From: Xanthobacteraceae bacterium
GTDB taxonomy: Bacteria > Pseudomonadota > Alphaproteobacteria > Rhizobiales > Xanthobacteraceae
Assembly: GCA_019745775.1 (NCBI GenBank)
Contig: JAIESR010000019.1
Coordinates: forward strand, 1 to 64,000
Reading direction: 5' to 3'
DNA length: 64,000 nucleotides
The first letter of the stretch is position 1; each line of letters begins with the position of its first letter. Both the position numbers and the translations under genes were made by a program. Shown here piece by piece: positions 13,102 through 22,151 of the stretch. The notes beneath the pieces are model-generated. The model worked only from the letters and a program-made list of their open reading frames with translations, ran no database searches and had not been told where the DNA came from.

Positions 13102-14511
13102 ATGCGCTTTCTGCCGGTCTTCATGGATGTCACCAGCGGTCCCATCGCGCTTGTCGGGGCGAGCGAGCACGCGGTCAATAAGCTGCGGCTCCTGCTCGCC
13201 GCCCATGCGACCGTGCGATGGTTCCCCGGCCATATCGACGTGGCCGACGAGGTCGTGCAGGCGGCGGCCGGCCCCGGCAAGCTCGAGGTCGATTTCCACG
13301 ACCCCCTATCCGCCCCTCTCGTCGATGCGATCGCCGTCGTCAGCGCGACCGGCGACGGCCGCGACGAGACCATTTCCGCGCGCGCCCGCGAGGTCGGCAT
13401 TCCGGTCAATGTGGTCGACCGCACCGATCTCTCCACTTTCGTGTTTCCGGCGATCGTCGATCGCGGCGAGGTGGTTGTGGCGATCGGCACCGGCGGTCAT
13501 GCACCCGTGCTGGCGCGGCGCCTGCGCGAAAGCATCGAGGCGATCTTGCCCGCGCGCATCGGCGATCTCGCCGCGTTGATGGGCCGCTATCGCCGCCGTG
13601 TGGCCGCGGCGGTGCAGTCGCCCCGGCAGTTCTGGCAGAAGGTCGTCGACGGCCCGATCGGTGCGGCGGTGCTCGCCGGCCGTCTGGTCCGCGCCGAGGC
13701 CGATCTTGTCCGCAGCATCGACAATGGCGGCGGCCGCGATCCGCGGAGCGCGACCGGCACCGTGTTCCTCGTCGGCGCCGGCCCGGGCGATCCTGATCTG
13801 CTGACGCTGCGCGCGCACCAAATCCTCCAGGACGCCGATGTCGTGTTCCATGACGAACTCGTCACCGAGGCGGTGCTCGACCGCGTACGGCGCGACGCCA
13901 AGCGCGTGTTCGTTGGGAGGCGCCGCGGAGAGCCCGGCATCGGCCAGGACGAGATCAACAAGCGGCTGATCGAGGCTGCCAAAGCCGGCCGCAAGGTCGT
14001 GCGGCTGAAGGGCGGCGACGCCTTCGTGTTCGGGCGCGGCGGCGAGGAGCTCGAGCGCCTGCGCGAACAGCACATTCCCGTCGTCATCGTGCCGGGTATC
14101 ACCGCCGCGCTCGGCTGCGCCGCCGAGGCGGAGCTGCCGCTCACGTATCGCAACGAGGCGACCAGGCTTTCCTTCGTTACCGCGCACCGCGCCGACGAGG
14201 CCGCAGGCGTCGACTGGTCGAAGGTGTCCGACAAGGAGACCACCGTGGTCGTCTACATGGGCCTGGCCTCGGCCGCCGCGGTCCGCGACGGCCTCATCGA
14301 GGCAGGACGCGACCCGGCGACGCCGGCGGCCGTGCTGGCGCGCGGCACCCGTCCCAACTCCCGCGCGGTGGTCGGCCGTCTCGACGATCTTCCCAAGCTC
14401 GCCGCCGCCGCCGGCGAAGGTCCGGCGCTGCTGGTGATCGGCGAGGTGGTCGCGCACTCGAAGCCGTGGCGCGAGACCCTCGAATTCCTGAATGCACAGG
14501 TGGCCGCATGA
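13102..14511 (+). CDS. cysG: Siroheme synthase (multifunctional)
   Basis: 469-aa fusion. The N-terminal third is the NAD-dependent precorrin-2 dehydrogenase/sirohydrochlorin ferrochelatase domain (PIALVGASEHAVNKLRLLL). The C-terminal part is uroporphyrinogen-III C-methyltransferase, with VFLVGAGPGDPDLLTLRA, RLKGGDAFVFGRGGEE and VPGITAALG. It converts uroporphyrinogen III to siroheme, the cofactor of the sulfite reductase encoded two genes downstream. The ATG at 13102 follows AGGA by nine bases; a TTG two codons earlier is less likely. Its TGA overlaps the next ATG (ATGA). Confidence 0.96.
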   Translation: MRFLPVFMDVTSGPIALVGASEHAVNKLRLLLAAHATVRWFPGHIDVADEVVQAAAGPGKLEVDFHDPLSAPLVDAIAVVSATGDGRDETISARAREVGIPVNVVDRTDLSTFVFPAIVDRGEVVVAIGTGGHAPVLARRLRESIEAILPARIGDLAALMGRYRRRVAAAVQSPRQFWQKVVDGPIGAAVLAGRLVRAEADLVRSIDNGGGRDPRSATGTVFLVGAGPGDPDLLTLRAHQILQDADVVFHDELVTEAVLDRVRRDAKRVFVGRRRGEPGIGQDEINKRLIEAAKAGRKVVRLKGGDAFVFGRGGEELERLREQHIPVVIVPGITAALGCAAEAELPLTYRNEATRLSFVTAHRADEAAGVDWSKVSDKETTVVVYMGLASAAAVRDGLIEAGRDPATPAAVLARGTRPNSRAVVGRLDDLPKLAAAAGEGPALLVIGEVVAHSKPWRETLEFLNAQVAA

Positions 14512-14822
14512 CCTCCCCGCACGAACAGAAGAAACGCAAGGTCAGCGGCTCCGTGGTCGTGACCGCCAACCGACTCGGCGACGGCGCGGTGGTCTATCGC
14601 ACCATCGACGATGATTGGACGACCGATCTCGCCTCGGCCGCAGTCTTGGCTGCGCCGGCCGCGGCCGTATTGCTGCAGCGCGCGGAAGCCGACGGCGTGC
14701 GTGCGGTCGGCCCGTATATCGCGCCGGTCGAGTTCGGCGCGGACAATCGCGTGCTGCCGGGAAATCTGCGCGAGCGCATCCGGCTTGCCGGCCCGACCTT
14801 CACGCTGCCCGGTGCGGCCTGA
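14508..14822 (+). CDS. DUF2849 domain protein
   Basis: Small 104-aa protein of the DUF2849 family, which occurs almost only between cysG and the sulfite reductase gene in alphaproteobacteria. Sequence landmarks are VVVTANRLGDGAVVYRTIDD and VGPYIAPVEFG. It has no membrane segment or signal peptide and is presumably cytoplasmic. The role is unknown; genomic coupling suggests help in siroheme insertion or sulfite reductase function. It overlaps the cysG stop by four bases and ends 10 bases before cysI. Confidence 0.9.
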   Translation: MTSPHEQKKRKVSGSVVVTANRLGDGAVVYRTIDDDWTTDLASAAVLAAPAAAVLLQRAEADGVRAVGPYIAPVEFGADNRVLPGNLRERIRLAGPTFTLPGAA

Positions 14823-14832
14823 GGTCCGAACG

Positions 14833-16491
14833 ATGTACCGCTACGACGATTTCGACCAGACGTTGGTCCACCAGCGCGTCGCCGAATTCCGCGATCAGGT
14901 CGGCCGGCGCCTGTCCGGCGCGCTGACCGAGGACGAGTTCAAGATTCTCCGTCTCATGAACGGCGTCTATCTGCAACTGCATGCCTACATGCTGCGGATC
15001 GCGATTCCGTACGGAACGCTGTCATCCGAGCAGATGCGCATGCTCGCGCATGTGGCGCGCCGTTACGACCGCGGCTACGGCCACTTCACGACCCGGCAGA
15101 ACATCCAGTTCAACTGGATCAAGCTCGAAGAGATGCCGGACACGCTCGCCGATCTCGCCGGCGTCAAGATGCATGCGATGCAGACTTCCGGGAACTGCGT
15201 GCGCAACATCACCACCGACCAGTGGGCCGGCGTCGCCGCCGACGAGATCGAGGATCCGCGCATCTGGGCGGAAGTCCTGCGGCAGTATTCGACGCTGCAT
15301 CCGGAGTTCTCGTTTCTGCCGCGCAAGTTCAAGATCGCAATCAGCGCCGCCGCGCACGACCGCGCCGCGGTCGCGGTCCACGACATCGGCCTGCGGATGG
15401 TCCGCAACAGCGCGGGCGAGGTAGGTTTCGAGGTGCAGGTTGGCGGCGGGCTCGGCCGCACGCCGTTCATCGGCAAAGTGATCAAGCCGTTCCTGCCGAA
15501 ACGCGACCTGTTGAGCTATGTCGAGGCGGTGCTGCGCGTCTACAACCAGTACGGCCGCCGCGACAACATCTACAAGGCGCGCATCAAGATCCTGGTGCAC
15601 GAGCTCGGTGCGGAGAAATTCGGCGCCGAGGTCGAGAAGGAATGGGCCACGATCAAGGACAGCGCGCTGGCGCTCGATCCGGCCGTGATCGCCGATGTCG
15701 CCGAGCGCTTCACCTATCCCGACTACGAGCGGCTCGAGGACAATCCGCCGGCGCTGGCACGCGCCCGCCAGGAGGACCGCGCCTTCGCCGCCTGGCTCGA
15801 CAATTCCGTGTCGAACCACAAGCAGCCTGGCTACGCCATCGTCACGCTGTCGCTGAAGCCCGTCGGCGCGCCGCCCGGCGACGCCACGGCGGAGCAGATG
15901 GACGCCATCGCCGATCTCGCCGACCGCTACAGCTTCGGCGAAATCCGCGTCGGGCATGAACAGAACCTGGTGCTGCCGCACGTCGCGCAGAAGGAGCTGC
16001 CGGAGCTGTGGCAGAAGCTCGAAGCGCACGGGCTCGCGACGCCGAATGTCGGTCTCGTCTCCGACATCATCGCCTGCCCGGGCCTCGACTATTGCAGCCT
16101 CGCCAATGCGCGCTCGATCCCGGTCGCGCAGGAGCTGACCCAGCGCTTCCGCGATCACAAGCTCGCAAGCACCATAGGGCGCCTGCACATCAACATTTCC
16201 GGCTGCATCAATGCCTGTGGCCACCATCATGTCGGCCACATCGGCATCCTCGGCGTCGAGAAGAACGGCGAGGAGTTCTACCAGATCACCCTCGGCGGCC
16301 GCGCCGACGAGGATGCCCGGCTCGGCACGCTGCTCGGGCCGGCGGTGCGTTACGGCGAAGTCGCCGACGTGGTCGAGGACGTCGTCGCGGCTTATGTCGA
16401 GCTGCGCAAGACGCCGCAGGAACTGTTCATCGACACCGTCAAGCGGATCGGGATTGAGCCATTCAAGGAACGCGTCTATGCAGCTCGTTAA
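14833..16491 (+). CDS. cysI: Sulfite reductase hemoprotein (nitrite/sulfite reductase family)
   Basis: 552-aa siroheme and [4Fe-4S] enzyme that reduces sulfite to sulfide in cysteine synthesis. Two ferredoxin-like half-domains alternate with catalytic domains. The cluster and siroheme ligands are visible as ACPGLDYCSLA and SGCINACGHH near the C-terminal third, and the Arg-rich substrate site is seen around YGHFTTRQNIQFNW. The gene directly follows cysG and DUF2849 and overlaps the next gene by 14 bases, so cofactor and apoenzyme are made together. A nitrite reductase role cannot be excluded on sequence alone, but this operon type is assimilatory sulfite reduction. Confidence 0.93.
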   Translation: MYRYDDFDQTLVHQRVAEFRDQVGRRLSGALTEDEFKILRLMNGVYLQLHAYMLRIAIPYGTLSSEQMRMLAHVARRYDRGYGHFTTRQNIQFNWIKLEEMPDTLADLAGVKMHAMQTSGNCVRNITTDQWAGVAADEIEDPRIWAEVLRQYSTLHPEFSFLPRKFKIAISAAAHDRAAVAVHDIGLRMVRNSAGEVGFEVQVGGGLGRTPFIGKVIKPFLPKRDLLSYVEAVLRVYNQYGRRDNIYKARIKILVHELGAEKFGAEVEKEWATIKDSALALDPAVIADVAERFTYPDYERLEDNPPALARARQEDRAFAAWLDNSVSNHKQPGYAIVTLSLKPVGAPPGDATAEQMDAIADLADRYSFGEIRVGHEQNLVLPHVAQKELPELWQKLEAHGLATPNVGLVSDIIACPGLDYCSLANARSIPVAQELTQRFRDHKLASTIGRLHINISGCINACGHHHVGHIGILGVEKNGEEFYQITLGGRADEDARLGTLLGPAVRYGEVADVVEDVVAAYVELRKTPQELFIDTVKRIGIEPFKERVYAAR

Positions 16492-17011
16492 GTCGGGGCG
16501 GATCGTTGAAGACCGATATGTGCGGATTGCCGACGATGCGCCGATCCCGGACGGCGTCGCTGTCATCGTGTCGGACGCGCGCTTCCTCGCCAACGCCGGG
16601 GCGCTCTTGCAGCGCGTCGAGCCGGTTGGCGTGCTATGGCCTAACAACCGGCCGATTGAGGCTCTCGCGCCGTATCTCGGTCGCCTCGCGCTGGTAGCGC
16701 TGGCGTTCCCGGGCTTCCGCGACGGCCGCGCCTACAGCCAGGCACGCATCCTGCGGGAGCGCTACGGTTTCGGCGGCGAGTTGCGCGCCACGGGCCAGGT
16801 GCTGCGCGACCAGTTCCTGTTCCTGCTGCGAGCGGGCTTCGACTCCTTCGAGGTGTCGAAAGAGGGCGATGCCGCGGCCTTCGTAGGGAGCACACGCCGC
16901 TTCGATGTGTTCTATCAGCCGACCGGTGACGGCCGCGCCACGGCGTTCCGCCGCCGGCTTGGCCGTCCGCCCCAGGCCGTACCCGCAGGCACGCGCGCTC
17001 ACGCCCTGTGA
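16478..17011 (+). CDS. DUF934 domain protein (sulfur assimilation partner)
   Basis: 177-aa member of DUF934, a family found behind sulfite reductase genes. Landmarks are AFPGFRDGRAYSQARILRERYGF and LLRAGFDSFEV. It is thought to be an accessory protein of sulfite reduction; the biochemical role is unknown. The ATG at 16478 lies within the end of cysI. In many relatives a cysH (PAPS reductase) follows, but here the operon stops, and the 3' end overlaps the convergent rlmH gene by 13 bases. Confidence 0.9.
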   Translation: MQLVKSGRIVEDRYVRIADDAPIPDGVAVIVSDARFLANAGALLQRVEPVGVLWPNNRPIEALAPYLGRLALVALAFPGFRDGRAYSQARILRERYGFGGELRATGQVLRDQFLFLLRAGFDSFEVSKEGDAAAFVGSTRRFDVFYQPTGDGRATAFRRRLGRPPQAVPAGTRAHAL

Positions 17012-17481
17012 TAGGGGTGCCCGGACAGGATCGTGACGGAGCGGTAAAGCTGCTCCAACAGCATCACCCGCACCAGCTGGTGCGGCCAGGTGGCCGCGCC
17101 GAAGCCGATCGTCAGCTTTGATCTGTCATTGAGCGCCGGCGCGAGCCCGTCGGCACCGCCGATCACGAACACCACCGCCGGCTTGTCCTCGGTGCGCCAG
17201 GCCTGAACCTGGCTTGCGAATGCAGCGCTCGCCAGGCTCTTGCCGCGCTCGTCCATCAGCACGGTGACCGCGCGTTCCGGGATCACATTGGCGATGGCGA
17301 TCGATTCTTCAAGCATGCGCCGCGCGGCATTGTCGGCGCGGCTTTCGCGGATCTCGATGATCTCGAAGCCGGTCAATCCGATGCTGCGGCCGGACTGCAA
17401 CGCCCGCTTGCGGTAGCGCTCCGCGAGGTCCCGTTCGGGCCCCGACTTCAAACGTCCGACCGCGGCGATCACGACTCGCAT
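16999..17481 (-). CDS. rlmH: 23S rRNA (pseudouridine1915-N3)-methyltransferase
   Basis: 160-aa SPOUT methyltransferase that methylates pseudouridine 1915 in helix 69 of 23S rRNA on the assembled ribosome. The trefoil-knot SAM site is seen as FVIGGADG and the C-terminal MLLEQLYRSVTILSGHPYHRA is characteristic. It is last in the leftward proA-nadD-rsfS-rlmH series, 41 bases after rsfS. In relatives envC normally follows; here the sulfite reduction operon lies between them on the other strand. Confidence 0.96.
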   Translation of the reverse strand: MRVVIAAVGRLKSGPERDLAERYRKRALQSGRSIGLTGFEIIEIRESRADNAARRMLEESIAIANVIPERAVTVLMDERGKSLASAAFASQVQAWRTEDKPAVVFVIGGADGLAPALNDRSKLTIGFGAATWPHQLVRVMLLEQLYRSVTILSGHPYHRA

Positions 17482-17522
17482 CGCCGTAGTCTACGTCCGC
17501 CCCCGCCCAAAGAGGAGGAGGT

Positions 17523-17957
17523 CTAGCTCGCCCGTGCCTTCGGTCCGCGCGCCCACATCTTTTCAAGTTGATAGAAGGCGCGTACTTCCGGACGGAAGAC
17601 GTGGACGATCACGTCACCGGCATCGATCAGCACCCAGTCGCAATGCGGCATGCCCTCGACCCGCACGTTCTTGAGGCCCGCCTTGTGCAGGTCTTGAACC
17701 ACGCGGTCGGCGATCGCGCCCACCTGCCGATTGGAACGGCCGGAGGTGACCACCATGTGGTCCGCGATCGAGGATTTGCCGGTGAGATCGATGGTGACGG
17801 TGTCCTCGGCCTTCACATCTTCGATGCTGGCGAGGACAAGGCGAAGGGTCTCCTCGGCGTCAGGACGCACCTTGGAAACCCGTTCGGGGGCGCGTCGAGC
17901 GCCAGCCCGAGAGACTGCAAGTGTGGACAGGGATCGCTTTCCTTTCGCTTCCTTCAC
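17523..17957 (-). CDS. rsfS: Ribosome silencing factor
   Basis: RsfS/Iojap family protein that binds uL14 on the 50S subunit and blocks subunit joining when nutrients are scarce. The 144-aa frame has a poorly conserved basic N-terminus followed by the family core: SSIADHMVVTSGRSNRQVGAIAD, then VEGMPHCDWVLIDAGDVIVHVF. The start is uncertain: a GTG at 17957 gives 144 aa, and a GTG about 30 codons later would give a length nearer the family norm of 110-120. It belongs to the proA-nadD-rsfS-rlmH cluster. Confidence 0.93.
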   Translation of the reverse strand: MKEAKGKRSLSTLAVSRAGARRAPERVSKVRPDAEETLRLVLASIEDVKAEDTVTIDLTGKSSIADHMVVTSGRSNRQVGAIADRVVQDLHKAGLKNVRVEGMPHCDWVLIDAGDVIVHVFRPEVRAFYQLEKMWARGPKARAS

Positions 17958-18060
17958 TGCACATCACCGCGCCGATTCCGGCGCACCTTCAAAGATAGGC
18001 ATGGTCGGTTAATGGATTCAACCACCTGGCCGTTCCGAGGCGGATGTATTTTGCGCATTT

Positions 18061-18672
18061 TCAACGGCGGTTTTGCGACAGCCGCCTTGCGGTCCGCAGC
18101 GCGGTGGATGAAAGCGGCGATTTCAGCCCGTGCAGGTAGACCCATGCCGGCGGCTTCCGGCCGGCGAGCGACCGCGCCGCTCGTTCGGGGATGCGGTAGC
18201 GCGCCAGCGCCTGGGCCGCGGTTCCGCCGGCGGCGTAGAGGCTTGGGCCGAGCCGGTCGACCACCGCGATCGGCACCAAAGACGCGATCCCGCGCCAATT
18301 TTCCCAGCGGTGGAAACTGCGCAGATTGTCGGCGCCCATGATCCAGATGAACTCGACCCCGGGGCAGTGCTTCTTCAGGTAGGCGACGGTGTCGAAGGTG
18401 TAGCGGGTGGCGATCGCGGCCTCGAGACCGGTCACGATGATGCGCGGATGATTGGCGAGCCGCTTCGCCGCCGCGATGCGCTCGTCGATCGGCGACAGCC
18501 CGCGGGTATCCTTGAGCGGATTGCCCGGCGTCACCAGCCACCATACCCGGTCGAGGCCGAGCCGCCGCATCGCGATCAGGCAGGCGGCGCGATGCGCGTC
18601 ATGGGGCGGATCGAAGGTGCCGCCGAACAGGCCGATCTTCATGCCGGAGAGGTGAGGGGGCAGCACGGACAT
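18061..18672 (-). CDS. nadD: Nicotinate-nucleotide adenylyltransferase
   Basis: About 203 aa. It adenylates nicotinate mononucleotide to deamido-NAD in NAD synthesis. The nucleotidyltransferase motif GLFGGTFDPPHDAHR is near the N-terminus, and WIMGADNLRSFHRW and the C-terminal STALR are typical. ATG 18672 (MSVLPPHLSG) is chosen; ATG 18642 (MKIGLFGG) is possible. The open frame continues upstream to 18897, but that part reads through a C-rich palindromic repeat and is not protein-coding. The stop is followed by about 100 bases before rsfS. Confidence 0.94.
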   Translation of the reverse strand: MSVLPPHLSGMKIGLFGGTFDPPHDAHRAACLIAMRRLGLDRVWWLVTPGNPLKDTRGLSPIDERIAAAKRLANHPRIIVTGLEAAIATRYTFDTVAYLKKHCPGVEFIWIMGADNLRSFHRWENWRGIASLVPIAVVDRLGPSLYAAGGTAAQALARYRIPERAARSLAGRKPPAWVYLHGLKSPLSSTALRTARRLSQNRR

Positions 18673-18730
18673 CAGGCGGGCAATCAACACACGATTTGGC
18701 GGAGATTGTTCGAAGAAATCAAAGAGGCAG

Positions 18731-18845
18731 ACTCGGTCTGCTCCCTCCCCCCTTGCGGGGGAGGGTTGGGGATGGGGGTAAACAGCAAGCTCAGTGTGTG
18801 CGGTCACCCCCCTCCCCAACCCTCCCCCGCAAGGGGGGAGGGGAC
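18731..18845. repeat. C/G-rich palindromic intergenic repeat (copy 1)
   Basis: Left arm CTCCCTCCCCCCTTGCGGGG and onwards (18741-18779) is an inverted copy of the right arm at 18806-18844. Together they could form a hairpin of nearly 40 base pairs between proA and nadD. The flank ACTCGGTCTGCTCCCTCC (18731-18748) recurs at 61737-61754, where a related palindrome lies between the two RND permease genes. The element therefore belongs to a dispersed family. It separates two genes that are usually closely linked. Confidence 0.8.
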
Positions 18846-18893
18846 CGTGTGTCGCGAGTCTTTGCATCTCGAGCTCGGAGTGCGCTCTACGAG

Positions 18894-20180
18894 TCACGGG
18901 CGGGTCTGCCCGGAACCGCGGACGCGGTAGTTGAAGCTGGTGAGCTGCTCGGCGCCGACCGGGCCGCGCGCATGGAAGCGGCCGGTGGCGATGCCGATCT
19001 CGGCGCCGAAGCCGAATTCGCCGCCGTCGGCGAATTGGGTCGAGGCATTGTGCAGCACGATGGCGGAATCGACCTCGCGCAGGAATTTCTCCGCCGCCGT
19101 CTTGTCGTCGGTGACGATGGAGTCGGTGTGGTGCGAGCCGTAGCGTTCGATGTGAGCGATGGCATCGTCAACGCCGTTCACGACGCGCGCCGAGATGATC
19201 GAGTCGAGATATTCGGTCGACCAGTCGTCTTCGCTCGCGGGTTTCACGCGCCCGTCGACCTTGCGGGTGGCGTCGTCGCCGCGCACCTCGCAGCCGGCGT
19301 CGAGCAGCATCGTCACCAGCGGCTTGAGATGCGTCGTTGCCACGGTGCGATCGACCAAGAGCGTCTCGGCGGCGCCGCAGACGCCGGTGCGGCGCATCTT
19401 GGCGTTGAGCAGGATCGACTTCGCCATGTCGAGCGACGCGGCCTTGTCGACATAGACATGGCAGATGCCTTCGAGATGCGCGAACACCGGCACGCGCGCT
19501 TCCTGCTGCACGCGCGCGACCAGGCTCTTGCCGCCGCGCGGCACGATCACGTCGATGTTGCCGGCGAGCCCGGCGAGCATCATGCCGACGGCGGCGCGGT
19601 CCCGCGTCGGCACCAGCTGGATCGCTTCGGCCGGCAGGCCGGCCTCGGCGAGGCCGGCGACGATCGCCTCGTGAATGGCGCGATTCGAGCGCTGGCTTTC
19701 GGAGCCGCCGCGCAGGATCGCGGCATTGCCGGCCTTGAGGCAGAGCGCCGCCGCGTCTGCGGTCACATTGGGGCGGCTCTCATAGATGATGCCGATGACG
19801 CCGAGCGGCACGCGCACGCGCTCGATGGTCATGCCGTTGGGGCGGGTCCAGCTTTCGGTCACCTCGCCGACGGGATCGGGAAGCTCGCGCACCACCTCGA
19901 CGCCCGAGGCCATGCCGGCGACGCGCTTTTCGTCGAGCGCGAGCCGGTCCACGAAGGCTGCGTTGGCGCCGTTGCGCTTGGCTTCGGCGAGGTCTTCGGC
20001 GTTCGCGGCGAGGATGTCGGCCTTGCGCGTGCGGATGGCCTCGGCGATGGCGGCGAGCGCCTTGTTCTTCTGAGCCGTCGGCGCGAGCGCCAGCGCGCGG
20101 GCAGCCTTGCGCGCCCGCTGCCCGATCTCGGGCATCACGGCGGCGGTCTCGGCCTCCACGGTCTTGAGCGGCGCGGTCAT
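18894..20180 (-). CDS. proA: Glutamate-5-semialdehyde dehydrogenase (gamma-glutamyl phosphate reductase)
   Basis: 428-aa enzyme of proline synthesis reducing gamma-glutamyl phosphate with NADPH. It shows the aldehyde dehydrogenase fold with [16 protein letters not shown], the cofactor loop [15 protein letters not shown] and the catalytic cysteine in [17 protein letters not shown], plus the C-terminal [13 protein letters not shown] 20180 is preceded by AGGAAA. In relatives proB and obg precede it. Here a divergent SDR gene follows instead, so the conserved block is broken at this point. Confidence 0.97.
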   Translation of the reverse strand: MTAPLKTVEAETAAVMPEIGQRARKAARALALAPTAQKNKALAAIAEAIRTRKADILAANAEDLAEAKRNGANAAFVDRLALDEKRVAGMASGVEVVRELPDPVGEVTESWTRPNGMTIERVRVPLGVIGIIYESRPNVTADAAALCLKAGNAAILRGGSESQRSNRAIHEAIVAGLAEAGLPAEAIQLVPTRDRAAVGMMLAGLAGNIDVIVPRGGKSLVARVQQEARVPVFAHLEGICHVYVDKAASLDMAKSILLNAKMRRTGVCGAAETLLVDRTVATTHLKPLVTMLLDAGCEVRGDDATRKVDGRVKPASEDDWSTEYLDSIISARVVNGVDDAIAHIERYGSHHTDSIVTDDKTAAEKFLREVDSAIVLHNASTQFADGGEFGFGAEIGIATGRFHARGPVGAEQLTSFNYRVRGSGQTRP

Positions 20181-20373
20181 CTCGGTTTCCTGGCGGCTTC
20201 CTAACACGTTCCCGGGCGCCCTGCATGGCCGATCCGCCGACGCGGTTACCCCCTCCCTGGCGGGCCTGGAGGGCCCCGCATGTGCGGTTATCGCTCAGTT
20301 GCCGGGGCTTGGTGCGCCATGTAAGCACTCGGCCAGAATTCATAACGGCAAGTTCATAAGGGATACGCGTGCG

Positions 20374-21126
20374 ATGAAGCTCAAGGATCAGGTTGCGATC
20401 GTCACCGGCGCCGGGCGCAACATCGGCGAGGACGTCGCCAAGCTGTTTGCCGCGGAGGGCGCCAAGATCGCGGTCGTCGACCTCGACCGGCCGCGCGGCC
20501 AGCGCACCGTCGACGCGATCAGGGCCGGGGGTGGCGACGCCGAGCTCTACGTCACCGACGTCTCGAAGGGCGCCGACGTCGCGGCGATGGTGAAGGCGGT
20601 GGTCGGCCGCTTCGGCCGCGTCGACCTGCTGGTGAACAACGTCGCAGTCTCCGACAACAAGACCATTTTCGAGTGCACCGAGGAGGACTGGGACCGCGTG
20701 ATGACCATCACGCTCAAGAGCCAGTTCCTGATGTCGAAGCACGTCGCGCAGCAGATGGTCGCGCAGGGCGGCGGCGGCAAGATCGTCAATGTCGGCTCGA
20801 CCTCGGGCTGGCAGGGCCGCCCGCGCGCGATCGCCTATTCGGCGGCGAAGGCGGCGATCGCCAACTTCACCCGCGCGCTGGCGGTGCAGCTTGCGCCTCA
20901 CAATATCCGCGTCAACGCGATCGTGCCGAACAAGATCGGATCGCCGGTCGGCAAGGACGAGTTCGATCCGACCCGTCCGGTCGAGAATATGCTGAAGCGT
21001 CCGGGCCAGCCGATGGAAGCGGCGAAAGCGATCCTGTTCCTGGTGAGCGACGACTCGTCCTTCATCATCGGCGAGAACCTGTTCGTCGACGGCGGCACCA
21101 TGGCGATGGACCAGACGGGGACCTGA
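20374..21126 (+). CDS. Short-chain dehydrogenase/reductase
   Basis: 250-aa classical SDR. The Rossmann cofactor motif is TGAGRNIGE near residue 12, followed by NNVAV (the NNAG equivalent), the catalytic Ser in VGSTSGW and the YSAAK Tyr-Lys pair. The acidic VVDLD after beta-2 points to NAD(H) preference. The C-terminal loop GENLFVDGGTMAMDQTGT is family-like. The substrate is unknown. The longer open frame starting at 20107 runs antisense into proA and is not supported. It is the first gene of the accessory part of the window and stands alone. Confidence 0.88.
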   Translation: MKLKDQVAIVTGAGRNIGEDVAKLFAAEGAKIAVVDLDRPRGQRTVDAIRAGGGDAELYVTDVSKGADVAAMVKAVVGRFGRVDLLVNNVAVSDNKTIFECTEEDWDRVMTITLKSQFLMSKHVAQQMVAQGGGGKIVNVGSTSGWQGRPRAIAYSAAKAAIANFTRALAVQLAPHNIRVNAIVPNKIGSPVGKDEFDPTRPVENMLKRPGQPMEAAKAILFLVSDDSSFIIGENLFVDGGTMAMDQTGT

Positions 21127-21164
21127 GCGAGGCACGCTTCGGCGTCATGGGCGATATTGCTAGT

Positions 21165-22018
21165 CTAGCGGTCGCCGTTCTGGTGCCCTATCGCTCCGCT
21201 GCGGCGCGCGGCCAACATCGCTGGTGCGATCTCTGGCAGCAAAGCCTGCATGCCACAGAAGTGCATGAAATAATTTTCGCGATAGAAGCGCTGCACGGCC
21301 TCAATGCGTTCGGCCTCGGTCGGAAGCCGAGTCCGTCCAATACTGTCGCGCAGGATAAGGTCCGACAGCGTCGCGTTGAACTGGTCGCTGATCCAGCAGA
21401 CAGCGCCGCGAGTCAGTAGTTCGTAGGATAGCGGACCCATTTCGTAATTCAGGTATGCCGGTCCAGGGTCTTCATACGCGTCGTATACGTGGCGGAGGAT
21501 GGGCGCGTGCGATTTACGCGACATGACCAGCACGCCAGTATGGACAACGGCATCGACCGACTCGTCGAGCGGTACGCCGCGGTCGTGGTGGTAAAGCGCC
21601 GGCGTTGCCGATCTTGAAATGTGCGCGCGTGCCCACTCCGCTTTGGTCATCGACTGCCGTATCCGGTTTAGCCTCAGATTCTCTTCGCGACTATCTGGAG
21701 TCCGGCTTGCATCGACGGCGCCAACCTTTTCCAGAGGAATCCCAATGGTTATGGCCGGCGCTTCCGGCCTGATAAGAATATCGGAATCGCACCAAATGAC
21801 ACGCTCGAACGTGCGAGTTTGCGGGCACTCCAGTACAAGGCACTTTTGCCACGCCGGTGATCGCCGCTGCGCTCGCATACTTTGGTCGAGTGGTTCGGTG
21901 ATAGCAATCAGATCGTAGCCATGTCTCGCGCAGTAGTCGCGCCAATCCCCGCGCAATAGTTTTCCCATTGCTGCCGATAGGGATCGCCGATGGCGAGAGT
22001 TACAAGGCAAGTGCGCAT
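21165..22018 (-). pseudogene. Glycosyltransferase-like protein, interrupted by a one-base frameshift
   Basis: Translation from ATG 22018 gives MRTCLVTLAIGDPYRQQWEN and then runs into a stop. From 21960 leftwards another frame continues with KLLRGDWRDYCARHGYDLIA and about 250 more residues. Adding one A to the run of four A (plus-strand T at 21960-21963) joins the two as QQWEKLLRGDW, a natural continuation. The body has a DXD-like CDSDILI typical of small nucleotide-sugar glycosyltransferases. The internal ORF can only start at a TTG without a ribosome site. The case is either a recent inactivation, a programmed or phase-variable slip, or a sequencing error; the surroundings are less GC-rich than the rest. 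Confidence 0.7.
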
Positions 22019-22151
22019 GCGAACACGTGACAACTCTTTCTTGGGCTGCAATAGCTCAAATCTATCTATCTGTACAATTGGTCGGTATTGTAAGCCACTT
22101 TCGGCGCGTGAATCTAGTTACGTCAAGCAGCCTCAATTTGTGTCGCTCGTC

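Noticed and set aside
14611..14832. 74-residue N-terminal extension of the sulfite reductase
   Set aside because: It overlaps the DUF2849 gene in another frame; the homologue start MYRYDDFDQ at 14833 is the natural one.
18673..18897. N-terminal extension of nadD (PPCGGGLGRG and PHPQPSPARGEG)
   Set aside because: These residues come from reading through the palindromic intergenic repeat; nadD proteins begin near the GLFGGTFDPPH motif.
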